Assembly: GCA_022702545.1 (NCBI GenBank)
Contig: JAHRBC010000002.1
Coordinates: forward strand, 8,866,001 to 8,930,000
Direction: 5' to 3'
Source: Phycomyces nitens
Taxonomy: Eukaryota; Mucoromycota; Mucoromycetes; Mucorales; Phycomycetaceae
DNA length: 64,000 nt
The notes beneath the pieces were generated by a model. That model made no database searches. It was given only the letters and a program-made list of their open reading frames with translations, and was not told where the DNA came from. Positions 21,120 through 31,801 of the stretch are shown one piece after another (within the stretch, counting starts at the first letter, position 1; each line of letters begins with the position of its first letter). The translations under genes and the position numbers were made by a program.

Positions 21120-24100
21120 ATGGCTCCTATCCGTAAATCTACAAGAACAAAAGAATGCAGATGTTCTATTTGCAAGAACAAAGAGGGTGGATTTGATTTT
21201 CTCACAGCTCAAACATTTAAGCGTCATATGCTTAAAGAAGATGCCAAAAACAGTTTTTTCGGTGGTAGATGTAAGATATATTTTATATTTTAATTTGAAA
21301 ATTATTTAATTAATAATAAATACGTTTTTGAATTAAATAGTAATGGAAATTGTTGATACTGAAGAGCAATACTTTGAGGCCGTAGACAATGTAGAGGCCA
21401 TGGATTTTGAGTCTGGTGGTAAGGATTTCTTAAAATTTTATTGTTTTTTTATTAAATTAATTTTTATTACACCTGGGCAGACTTGGAAAACGCCGTTGAA
21501 GAATATGAGGGGTACAAGAACCTATTAGAAACCTACCTCTCTCTGAGTCTGATGCCATTTTTGGTGCAGAGGATGAATGTAGCTCAGTTGGTGACTCTGA
21601 CTCTGACTCTGACAGTGAAAGTGAAGACGAGATGAATGATGATGAAGGTCTGTATAGTATCTGAGCTGATAATCGCTCTATCTATATAAATATTATATAT
21701 TAATATGCTTTTTTTTGATTAATATGTTTCTAGAATTCAACTCAGAATTGAGTTTAATTCACGGCTTTATAGTCAAGGCTCTTGCCCTGTTTATTTCCTT
21801 TTACGTAGTCAATGAAGGCGCGATTATCTTGATTGCAATTGTGAACAAGATCTTGGATTTTTTTGGCGATTCTTTCCGAGTCCCATCAAGTGTCTCTGGT
21901 CTCAAAAGCATGGCAGGAATGGATACATTGACAAAGGGCATCAAGAAGTATGTTGCATGTGGTGAATGTCACAGCATTTATGAGAATGATAGTGCACCTC
22001 TTTTCTGTACCTTTGACAAGTTTGAAAACAACGCCTTGTGTGGCCATGGCTTGTTCAAGTCCAATTCGTCATCTGTCCCAAAGAAGTCATATGTGTACCA
22101 ATCTGTCAAACACTCTCTGCAGATTCTCTTTTCTCGGCCTGATTTTGAATCACAGATCAACTCTTGGAATCGTGGTCCCAAGGTGGAAAAGACTATGTTT
22201 GACGTATATGATGGTGCTATGTGGAACAGTCTCAAAGACATCAATGGTGACCTCTTTGTTGATGACAGCCGCTCTATAATGTTGACACTGAATATTGACT
22301 GGTTCCAGCCATTCGATGGTGTGTCATATTCGTGTGGTGCCATTTACTTCGCTGTCAACAACCTTCCTCGCAATATCAGATTCAAAAAGGAAAATGTCAT
22401 CCTTGTTGGGTTAATGCCTGGACCTAAAGAAGCAAAGACGTCTGAAATCAACCGCTATCTCAAGCCTCTTGTTGACGAATTAGAAGAATTGTACCTGGGT
22501 ATCACTATCAAGACCAACAAATGCCCATCTGGAGTGAGAATCCGTGCTGCTCTCTTTGTTGTTGCTTGTGACATCCCTGCTGCACGAAAAGTATGTGGGT
22601 TCACATCTCATACAAGCACGAACGCCTGTCACAAATGCAATCGTCAATTCACTCGTTTAGCTGGCACAAGCTCTGTTGATTATTCTGGATTTGACTTCTC
22701 AAAGTGGCTCCTTCGCACTAGAGATGATAATCGTAAGGATGCTGAGGTCTGGAGAAATGCAGCCACTCAAGCTGAGAGGCAGCGCCTTGAAGTTGCCAGT
22801 GGTGTTCGCTGGTCCGAACTGCATCGTCTCCAGTACTTTGACGTTGTCCGCTGCACGATCATCGATCCAATGCATAATCTTTTCTTAGGCACTGCCAAGA
22901 GGATGATGGAGAGATGGGTTGCAGATGGAGTAATCAACGATAAGAGTCTTGTTGCCATGCAGAAGATGGTAGAGAAGATGGTGTTGCCAGCAGACTACAC
23001 AGCTTTGAAGACGAAGATTGGGAAGGGGTTCCCCTTCATGAAGGCAGACGAGTGGAAGTCGTGGTGCTTGGTGTACTCTCCCGTGGTGTTGAAGAACGTT
23101 CTGCCGCCACAAAAGTTCAAGAACTGGATGTTCTTTGTAAATGCCTGTCGTTTTCTGACCAAGCCAAGTATTTCTGAAGATGACATTGAAGATGCACATC
23201 GCAATCTGGAGCAGTTTGGCAAAGGTTGTGAGCAACTATATGAGCCTGACCTCCTCTCTCCCAACATGCACCTCCATCTTCACCTTCGGGAAACCGTTCT
23301 GGACTTTGGTCCGGTTTATGGCTACTGGCTCTTTGGTTTCGAGAGGTACAATAGTATACTCAAGAATATCAACACCAACAGGAAAAGTGGATTCGAGGCC
23401 ACATACATGAGAAGCTTTGTTGAGGATACACGAAAGGCAGATTTTGTTCGTGGTTTTCTGAGCACAGCAAATGGATATGATCTGTCAGATGTTTTCAGCA
23501 AGTTTACCAGTGGGCCAGATACTACTCTCATGCAAACACTTTCGCATTGTTTCCCTACCTTTTCGTTGCCTGAGTTTGTGAAATATGCTGAAGACCCATC
23601 ACTAACAGTGCATGGTAATGAGCCTTTGCCACCATCTACACTGCCATTAAAGAAGAAGCCTATGAGTATGATGAGTAGGGCAAAATACGACTGCCTAGTG
23701 GAATATTACCAGGTTGCCTACCATGACAGGTCCATTAAAGGCTGTAATGACACCATGGCTTCCTCTGCTTTCGTCAATGACTGGATCAAAATGCTCAAGT
23801 CCGTCAGTATTCTAGGCCAGACGTTCAAAGGAAAAAATGGTAGAAATCAAAAAGGATCATACATCCAAGCACTGTTTATTGAGGAAAAGACCGAGGCAGT
23901 GTATGCGTATGTTGGAGAGATTCAGTATCTATTTGTTCACGCATTTAGCCCTGCTGTTTCTTCTTCACATCGCGGAAATGCCTATAACAGTCAACACACC
24001 TTTGCTTTTGTGAACTGGTTCAAAACTACGTCAGACACCACCAGAGAGGCTGAAGGCATTGAGATTCACAAGGACGAATTCTCGGCTCTTGACTTTCAAA

Positions 24101-24213
24101 GCATTCTTCCTGTCCATCGGATTCTCCTGCCTGTTGCAATTGTGGATTATAAATCTAGTAGTAACATTAACAAAAAACTAGTTATCCCTTTGCCTAGGAA
24201 GGTTTTTGCCTAA
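21120..24213 (+). pseudogene. tnp2: Element C Tnp2-family transposase, about 955 aa, 2-nt slip in the acidic linker
   Basis: Exons about 21120..21264, 21341..21418, 21481..21647 and 21734..24213, phase-1 introns. Exon 1 has C13-x-C-x2-C-x17-H36. The large exon is fully open and shows the four-Cys module, LTLNIDWFQPF, VACDIPAARKVCGF, TNACHKCNRQF, CTIIDPMHNLFLGTAKR and the C-terminal ILPVHRILLPVA, ending PLPRKVFA. In exon 3 the upstream frame (DLENAVEEYEG) and the acidic frame (SDAIFGAEDE) differ by two bases at the CTCTCTCT run 21537-21544. That fits a dinucleotide expansion. An unrecognised micro-splice could also explain it, in which case the gene would be intact. Confidence 0.85.
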
Positions 24214-24308
24214 ATATATTTATCTTATCTCTCTTGTTTTTAATCATAATTTTATAGGTTGTTTTGCAAATCATGTGTTTAAAAAGTAAAAAAGACAAAA
24301 ACAAAGAT

Positions 24309-25540
24309 TTATTCATTTTTGAATGTCCAGACAGGCAAATTCAAAGTCAGGTGACTTGGGGCAGGAATCTCCTTGACTGATGTTTGCCATCTGGGCATTC
24401 TTGTCTTTGTCTTTGGTCCAGACCGTTTCAGGTCATCCTCTCTTGAAAAACGGTCAATGACCTCCAGAAGCCGGTTCAACTATATTAAATTTATCAGTCT
24501 TTTATCATCACTCAGCACATCACTCTATGAAATATAAATTACCTCATCGCTTCTCCAGCTGGGACGAGCAACATGGAGAACACGCATGGTGATACCAGGC
24601 GCAACGTCTTCCATGCCCGACTCACCATCAGACATCACATCCTTTTGGAGGACATGGAGATAGGCCATCTCCTCAGAGTTTTCAGGCTTATGGCCCATCT
24701 CCTCGTCAATTGCCCTCCAGTGACGCTTGTAGACCACCACCCTGCGCAAGTGGATCTAGAAAAATTTTCAGATTAAATCAAAAATATCATATTGTCTTTA
24801 TACTAACCTCGACGAGCCTGCTGTTGACCTGAACCTTTTTCTTCTTTGCAATAGACTGCTCTTCAGTCATCTTTGCAACGCGATGGTAGTACTTATAGTT
24901 ATTTTTTAGTTTTTGCACTACCATGCCAGGCCAAAAACCAGCAGCACGAGGCTGTGAGAGAATGTAGTCTCTCATGTAGTTAATGACCCTGACATTGTCT
25001 GGGTGGTCAATCCTCTCATCCTTATTCCATTTCTGCTTGCCTTTGTTCTCAGCAATCAGAGCAGGATCTTCGGAGTCAAGGTCTTTCTTCCACATCTTAT
25101 TCTCAATAAGTTCCTGGATATAATTTGTGAGAAAATATTTTTTTACAAAACAATAATACTATTCATACCAAGACAATCGCGCGCATATCACTGGGACTAA
25201 TTGAGCTGGAGGGGCCAACGGAAGGAACCATTCCAACGGAACCAGCTTGGCCAAGAGGGAGCTGGCTCTGGACACCACTGGCATGGGCTTCCATGAGTGT
25301 ACTCATGGTCTTGTTGGTCTTGCCAGCGATGTCGTAGACCATTCCCATTCTGGACTTGAGGAACCTCAAGTCTTCAAGGATAGCGGCCATTTCTGTCCTG
25401 CCTTGGCTACTTCTCTCACCAGTACTGGGAGATCTAGGCATAATCTCACGCTGGCTGATACGACCAGCAACAACACGGTCAATTGGAGCAGCTGGATTTG
25501 CTCTGGCTTTGCGTCCTGAGTTTGCTTGGTTTGGGGACAT
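24309..25540 (-). CDS. Gene B of element C: four-exon CACTA accessory protein, 353 aa
   Basis: Spliced complement(24309..24479, 24543..24755, 24808..25113, 25169..25540), 1062 nt, phase-0 introns. Exon 1 (124 aa) MSPNQANSGRKARANPAAP with helix AAILEDLRFLKSRM. Exon 2 (102 aa) has KWNKDERIDHPDNVRVINYM and a KKKKVQV basic stretch. Exon 3 (71 aa, the longest of the seven) has VMSDGESGMEDV and ARPSWRSDE. Exon 4 (56 aa) starts LNRLLEVIDRF. This is the most divergent of the 306-nt exon-2 copies, yet it keeps every splice position. It converges on the transposase, 95 bp apart. Confidence 0.8.
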
Positions 25541-25955
25541 TTTCTAAATAAATATTTTTAAAATAAAATAATAATCATACATACATTAATATATTTTTAT
25601 TATATATATCCTTGAATATATAGACTTACATAATAAGCTGTAGTAGTGGGTGTAGTGTCAGGTAAGAACAATAGTATTACTTGTCAAAAAAACTATATTT
25701 ATATATTGAAAAAAAGTATATTTTCGGAGTACAGCAAAATAAAATGAATTTGTGGACACACAGTTTTCATAATCCCATTATTCTCATAATTTATTAGGGC
25801 TTATTATAATCTAAAAATGTGTGTGGATTCTTTTTTCCTGATTTTCCCTTTTTCTCTTTCTTTTTCTTTTTACTTTCTTTATACTCTCTGGTAAGTACTT
25901 GAAAATTTTTCACGCAATTAAAAACAACCTTTAACATTTTTTCAATTATCCAAAA

Positions 25956-26486
25956 GATGTCCTATAGTCACTTTTATTCATGCTTACACAAGAAAAAGGT
26001 AAATAGGCGCACTATTTTTTATTGCTGTTGCTAATCAGTAATCTTCATCTTGTAGATTCAAAAACAACTCCTTTCAATCGCAATGGCCAAAGATGACAAT
26101 GATGAAGTTGAATGGAGGGAATGTACTTGGTATGTTTGAATATTTTATCACTATTAATACTAATATATTCTGTCTTTACTATCAGCTCTTTATATTAAAC
26201 AAAATTGCCGCGTTTTAACAAAGACATGGAATACCCAACAAACCAGTTTGTCTTGATAAGTAATCAGTCATTCCTATTACTTTTCTAACAGAAAATATAG
26301 ATATCTTTTCTATTACGCGTACACATTTTTTGATGGCTATATCATTATCTATCATGAAATACTGTTTGGTACGCCTGAAAATTCGCTCTCAAGATATGGA
26401 CCATCTACTCTGTTCTGTCAACCACTTCAGCCATTCAAAGCAGTAGTTAAAGAGTCGGCCATGCTCTCGACCCATGTTTTAAAAAG
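25956..26486 (+). other. Divergent mini-exon region of element C (putative third gene)
   Basis: Facing away from gene B. It holds a short frame MSYSHFYSCLHKKK followed by GTAAAT, an acceptor TCTTGTAG near 26055, a frame around AMAKDDNDEVEWRECTW, and after a CTAACAG acceptor near 26290 an aromatic-rich frame YLFYYAYTFFDGYIIIYHEI up to a GTAAAC donor near 26487. The layout of short hydrophobic exons with GT-AG-like borders matches the other copies, but the sequence is not obviously homologous. The rest of 26500-27035 is AT-rich subterminal DNA. Confidence 0.3.
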
Positions 26487-27162
26487 GTAAACATAAGTAT
26501 ACCGTGAATATAGCTATAGCCATGAATCTAGACCAAATTACTAGGCTGTATATTATGAGAAAAAATTTTATCAATAAAAACATATTCGTAAACTATTTGC
26601 CATAATCTATTATAAAGAAGTATATAATAAATTACCAATTGAAAGTATTCAAAGCCTCAAAAATATTAAACAGCCAATAAATACATGTCTGGTGGAAGAT
26701 AGTTGAATGGATAGACAAGGGAAAGTAATGAAAGTTGAATCTTGATCTGTCAAAAATAGATCTTATTATTGACCTTGAAATAATAATTCATGTAACGTTA
26801 TACTGAAAAGAGATAAAATATACACTTTCAGTTACAGTTCTGTACCTCCTTGAGGTTAATGAGCCGACATGCCCAAAACTAGAGCATTATATCTGCCGAA
26901 TTACTGCAACATCTCATATGACTCGTCATTCATATCTGGAGGTTAATATTTCTATTTAATTCTAGGATTTTTTATTTATTTGCCTCGGGATTTCACTTAC
27001 TATCACGTCTGGGAATCGTACATTTTTTTGCAGTGACTGTAGTATTTTACATCTTTACTACACTTTTTTCATCCTCATAGTGTAGTATTTAATCTTCTTT
27101 ATTCTTTTTGACCAATAATATATCACCCATTATTTGATTTCCCATTTATAATTGATTGGTAA

Positions 27163-28908
27163 CACTACAAAAATTGAGTGGTTTCATTCATAGCAAACTA
27201 CTATATTATCTTACCATTAGTAGACTGAAGTTAAACATAATAAACTTTTTTATTTTTGATGGCGATTATATTATTCAATATGTTCTATTGGATAGAATAA
27301 TAAAGTAGAGCCTTTTAGATGTCATATTTGTTTGTGATTTATTTCTACTTCTTGTAACTATATCATTAAATTAATTGGAGTAGAAATAATAAACAAATCA
27401 ATTATTATCATAGTTATTCTCATAAGAAGGAAGAGAAATATTACCAGTATGCTTGCAAGTAAATAAGTTGACTGAAAATAATGAATTGTCTTGTAGTTTT
27501 ATTGTTATTTAACAGCATTGTGTACACTCTTGTTCTATATCTAGACATCTTTTTCAACCTAATAAACTATAAATTACAAAGATATGAAAATGACGGCAGG
27601 CATATTCTTTTGGATTATCATTTTTATTGCCCGCATTTTATCAGGGTCAAACAGCCTTTTAATACAAAGTATTTGTTTTTCCTTTTTATTTTTTATATTC
27701 TTTTGTGCCTAAATATTACCACAAAATACTCTGGTAATTATTTTTTTTCTTTCTCTTGTAAATATATTTTTTACTCAATATATTTTATTATTCATAGGTA
27801 ACTGCTTATAAATATATTATGGGGCTCTCTATTGCACTTGGCTGTATATCCAAAGGTAAGATCATATTATGCTAAAGCTATTCTTTATTAACCAAATCAC
27901 TCTTTTATATATAGCTGCAAATTCTATTTTTCTATCCATCTCAATATAATATTCTGGTAAACCTTTTATATTATAAATATGTCCTCTTTAATAACATCTA
28001 TCACAGACATCTTGCTATGCTCTTATATGGATACCCGATTGAAATTATCTGGCCATTCCAATGGCTATATCTTGTAAGTAAACTAATACTTTAGTATTAC
28101 ATATTGTTTATCTACAAATATTAATATATATCTATTAGACAATAATCATTTATTGGTATATTACAGAGAGTCTATCAAATGTTCTGTTTATTATATTAAA
28201 AATGTAAGTATAAGAATGAATGATTTATATAAAAATAATTTACTAACAATCTTCTCTTTTACTTTTAGACAGTATTGGCTTTCTCTCAGCTAGGTAAGTA
28301 TCCTGGCTCTATTAAGAACCAGTTGATGGTGCCGACCAAGAAATATCAATTGGTAGAATAGATATACCAAAGAAATAATCTAGAGACTAGAATATATAGC
28401 GCAAATATATTTTTTATCAAATAAAACAAAAAATAAAAATTTTCAGAATCTATTGCTCCAAAAAAACAACAAACCAGAGAGGCTTGTTTGCATAGAATAA
28501 CTACAATTACCTTGCAATAGTCTACAATTATCCTTGATGGACTGTTAAAACATATTATAAAACCCACTATAAAATATAATGAAAGATAAAACTGGTTGTT
28601 TGTAAGTGGTCAATCTCCCCTGACACAAACTGTCTGTGTATTGTAAAATACAATGCAAAAAAGGGTAGATCGACTAGGAATATATTGTGGCTACAATGTA
28701 TATTTAAGTTTTGCACTGTTTGAGGGCATTTAAATATTCTACATTGGATTCTTGTATACCAGTAGGTAGGATGATTCAGTTCACCCCCATATCTTTTTAG
28801 TCTACTACAGATCACGATTATATATTACCAAAAGAATAGTAAAACTATACAATTAAGTAGCTTATTTTATAAGTTTTATCTACATAATACCCTTAGACTT
28901 TTGTAGTG
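27163..28908. mobile_element. Element G: 1746-bp internal-deletion derivative of the F type
   Basis: Left end CACTACAAAAATTGAGTGG and right end (inward) CACTACAAAAGTCTAAGGG are the same two ends as element F. Flanked by TAA at 27160-27162 and 28909-28911. The first ~220 bp match F's transposase-side end, and ~27445-28908 match F's gene-B-side arm (50090 back to 48630). Gene B and transposase are missing. The uninterrupted target is present inside D at 37484-37486. Non-autonomous. Confidence 0.93.
27481..27801 (+). CDS. Divergent hydrophobic frame retained in element G (putative third gene)
   Basis: Frame MNCLVVLLLFNSIVYTLVLY with hydrophobic stretches at both ends (the second near LFFLFIFYILLCLNI). 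Its counterpart in F (50059-49799) is open over the same 85 residues with few changes. Downstream are five or more GT-AG-like borders (GTAAATAT...TTCATAG, GTAAGATC...TATATAG, GTAAACCT...ATCACAG, GTAAGTAA...TTACAG, GTAAGTAT...TTTTAG). One further exon has a 1-nt difference from F, so later exons may not be coding. Only this gene-like unit survives in G. Confidence 0.35.
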   Translation: MNCLVVLLLFNSIVYTLVLYLDIFFNLINYKLQRYENDGRHILLDYHFYCPHFIRVKQPFNTKYLFFLFIFYILLCLNITTKYSGNYFFSFSCKYIFYSIYFIIHR

Positions 28909-28911
28909 TAA

Positions 28912-29929
28912 TGTTTTACGTTTTTATTTTTATTAGAAAGAATAGAATGTTTCTAGGTTTAGGGTCTACTATTACGCCTATTCCTATGGCCTAGCCGTTT
29001 CTACCCGGTTGCCTGCTGCTATTTGGATGGAATATTTTTCTACATAAAAAATACCTGCAAAAATATGAATATCCAGTGATTTTTTGGGCTGCGGGAGTGT
29101 TCTGTAAAAGATAAAAGAAGTGTTAATGATATGGGGTACAAAGAGAAAATTTTTGTGTGTCAAAAGATACTTACATTGCAAGAGATGGGCAAGAGTGCGC
29201 AAAGGGGACTTGAATTGTAAGGCTGGATGGGCTGTGTGGCGGGTTTTACTATAAAAAAGAGAATAAAAATTAATATGGGTGAACAGAGTGATGATATATT
29301 TAATTTACATACCAGGAGCCAAATGGGTTATCAAAGTAGGGGGCATGGTGTGCAAAGGAAGCCCAAGTGAGTCTATAAAACACATAATAATTATTAATAA
29401 ATAGTCTGAATAATATTTTAGATAAGTAAAAAGAGATTTATAAAGAATATTACCTTTATGATTACAATCGCGAATGATGGAGGAGGCCGATGGCGTGAAT
29501 AGAAAGGGCAGTCTACAATGGAATAGAGTCAGAGAGGGAACAAGTATGATTGAAAGAAAAAATTTACCTGGTGCCGATAACATCCTTACATAAGTTGTTT
29601 GGCCAATCTAAGAGAGAAAGTGAAAATAATTTTTATCATGATGATGGTACCAGTGAATGCGGCCAGTGGGTATTTGTCTAGATGGCCATTGTGGAAAGGA
29701 TGAGTTGGAATGGGAGCGCACATCTATGAAAAGAGATTAATTTGTGTGTATAAAGAGGTATAAAAAATGTCTTACCAGAGAAAGGCGCCGATATCAAAAA
29801 AGCAAACAAAAGGAAAAATAAAGGGAACCAAAGAAAAAGGAGAGAGTCTGAAATTTTTTTCACCTTTGAAGCATGCTGCGGAAAGCATGATGGATTGAGC
29901 CCAAAAACAATATCAAGGCCGATTTGCAT
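28912..29929 (-). other. Divergent mini-exon region of element E (putative third gene)
   Basis: Inverted, highly similar copy of 36464-37480 in D. The first frame is MQIGLDIVFGLNPSCFPQHA at 29929, followed by the hydrophobic SLLFLWFPLFFLLFAFLIS. GT-AG-like borders follow (GTAAGACA...TTTTCATAG; GTAAATTT...CATTGTAG; GTAATATT...TTTATAG; GTATGTAA...TTTATAG; GTAAGTAT...TTTTACAG). A second frame, MCAPIPTHPFHNGHLDKYPL, opens after the first acceptor. Compared with D, the first exon is conserved in frame but later exons contain indels. Confidence 0.4.
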
Positions 29930-30019
29930 CTCAGTGCTTCAAGACAATAGAGGAACATCTTTATAGTCATTCAAAATGCCTATATATAACGGCCTTTTTG
30001 ATATTCAACCTCTCTTACC

Positions 30020-30022
<3 letters not shown>

Positions 30023-30050
<28 letters not shown>
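30023..30050. repeat. (CA)n microsatellite upstream of element E gene B
   Basis: Fourteen uninterrupted AC units. The orthologous site in D (near 36344-36358) has a shorter run, so this is ordinary microsatellite change since the copies separated. Confidence 0.95.
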
Positions 30051-30162
30051 TTACTTACTCACTCACCCAAACAGTTTTTGTACGTATATTATATTTATTT
30101 TTATTTCAATTGAACAAAAACTAATAATTATAATCGAAATATACTTTATCATATTCTAGAAA

Positions 30163-31328
30163 ATGGTTAACCAAAGAAGAACAATTGCTCCTCGTCCCAC
30201 TCCTGCTGGTCCTACTTCTGCTCCTGCTCCTGACATGGAACAGATTATGGCAAAGCTTTCCGAGATGGAAGGCAAAATGACAAACGTCGAAGTGCAAGTG
30301 GGGTCTGTAAAGGCTCAACTCAACGTTGTTGTGGCTGGTAATGCTTCAGCCATTAGAGCAATTGGTGCATTGGGTAGTGCCCATAACACTGCTCTTGTCA
30401 ACTCTCCTGCCATTCCTGTTGCACCTGTTGCTCTTCTACCAGTTGTGCCAACCAAGCAGACAAACAACGATGTCTATGTAAGTAGCAAATTATATAGTAT
30501 GTTATCAATTCATTATCTCATATACTGTGTCAGACGGCGATTCGCAAATATATGTGGAAGCCAAAGTTTTCGTCGAGAATAACTGCAGAGATCTTGGCAA
30601 ACAATAACAAGCCAAGGTGGAATACAGACGTTCCTTTCAACCAAAGTCCAAACAAGGAGTTAGTTGTTAGGATTCTCAACTACTTGGAGCCCAAGTTTGA
30701 GAGCAAGGGAATGAGGAGAAGTGACTTGCACAAGAATCTTCACACCAACTTCAGGAGCCAAAGTTCCAAAGACAAGAAGTCTTCTTCGGCAAAAGCTGCC
30801 GTGAACACTCGTTCAAGAAGGGCAAACCGTGCAGGCGAGGTAAGATATACTTTAAATAACTAATAAATATTTAATATCAAAGAAGCAGTATTAACTGAGA
30901 ATTTTAGAGCCATTCTCGGCGCTTGAATGCCTACCTTGACAATGAGGACGCAATCAATGAGATGATGGGCAAAGATTGTGCCAACATGATCATAAGGGAG
31001 GCAATGTCCGAGGGTGAATCTGATGTAGAGACATCTGAAAGTGGCACCAAACGTATCATCCGTACTGTTCGCCCAGGATGGAGAAGTGATGAGGTAAATA
31101 ATAATAAGGCAATAACTGGGTTACGTGTCTGAATTGTTATATAAAATATTAATACTTGTATTTCAGTTTAATAGACTCATCACTATTGTTGACTCTCATG
31201 TCCTTGATGGAATGGGTTTGCATTCCCATCAATTCTTGCCTCGGGTTTTTAAGAGTGTGTCAAACTCAGCGGCCCCAAATGACGTGGTTTCCCGCCTCCC
31301 ACAGTGGGCTTTTAGAAACGATGTATAA
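30163..31328 (+). CDS. Gene B of element E: four-exon CACTA accessory protein, 322 aa
   Basis: Spliced join(30163..30477, 30534..30839, 30908..31093, 31167..31328), 969 nt, phase-0 introns. Exon 1 (105 aa) MVNQRRTIAPRPTPAG with the heptad-like helix MEQIMAKLSEMEGKMTNVEV. Exon 2 (102 aa): TAIRKYMWKPKFS, RWNTDVPFNQSPNKEL, and a basic NTRSRRANR end. Exon 3 (62 aa): AMSEGESDVETSESG and RPGWRSDE. Exon 4 (53 aa): FNRLITIVDSHV...LPQWAFRNDV. Closest relative is D gene B. Convergent with E's transposase tail, 128 bp apart. Confidence 0.82.
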
Positions 31329-31456
31329 ATAAAGTTGTTGTTTATATTTTCTCACCCACTTCCCCAAGAACGTAATACCGTCAATATATATAAAGTATAT
31401 TTTTGGTGCCTTAATTTTGGTTATCTTTAAAAGAAGAAGATATTTTTTATTTTATA

Positions 31457-31559
31457 TTAGGCACAGATTTTTTTTGGAAGAGGGATGACAAGCATCATTC
31501 TCTTATTAGTTCGAGTGATGTGCTCTCCAATGGCAACTTCTAACAAAATCCTGTGTACT
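31457..31559 (-). pseudogene. tnp2: C-terminal tail of element E transposase, separated by insertion D
   Basis: Reads (minus strand) VHRILLEVAIGEHITR ... MMLVIPLPKKICA then TAA at 31457-31459. It is the missing end of the E transposase that stops at ILPV at 37930. Dropping D and one ACT copy joins the two parts in frame. The sister copies B and C have the same VHRILL motif at this point. Confidence 0.9.
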
Positions 31560-31801
31560 CACTGGAAAAACTCCCAAATTTAGCATTGTATCAATGTGGC
31601 AAAAGGGTAGTGGAAATATAGAGCTTTTTTTCATCTCAGATATTTTTTTTACTTCAAATAAAAAGTGTAATTCTAATCCATCCTATTGGTTTGGGCAAAA
31701 GATTAAAAAACAATAGCTTTTTTTTCATCTATAAAATGACAGCAAATTAAAATATGTAGCACTTGTTTCCTTTTTTATCTCACAATCGAATCATATAAAC
31801 A

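Larger units (their letters stand above)
20868..27035 (+). mobile_element. CACTA element C (6168 bp) nested in E
   Basis: Left end CACTGCAAAAATACCCCCG and right end (inward) CACTGCAAAAAAATGTACG. It is flanked by ACT at 20865-20867 and ACT at 27036-27038, a clean 3-bp target duplication. It carries transposase (plus), convergent gene B (minus) and a divergent region toward the right end. Confidence 0.93.

Noticed and set aside
20864..27060. A separate CACTA element starting CACTGTAGTATT across the C insertion
   Set aside because: The apparent end is made by E sequence around C's ACT target. E's true left end at 20588 matches its right end far better and gives the expected net length.
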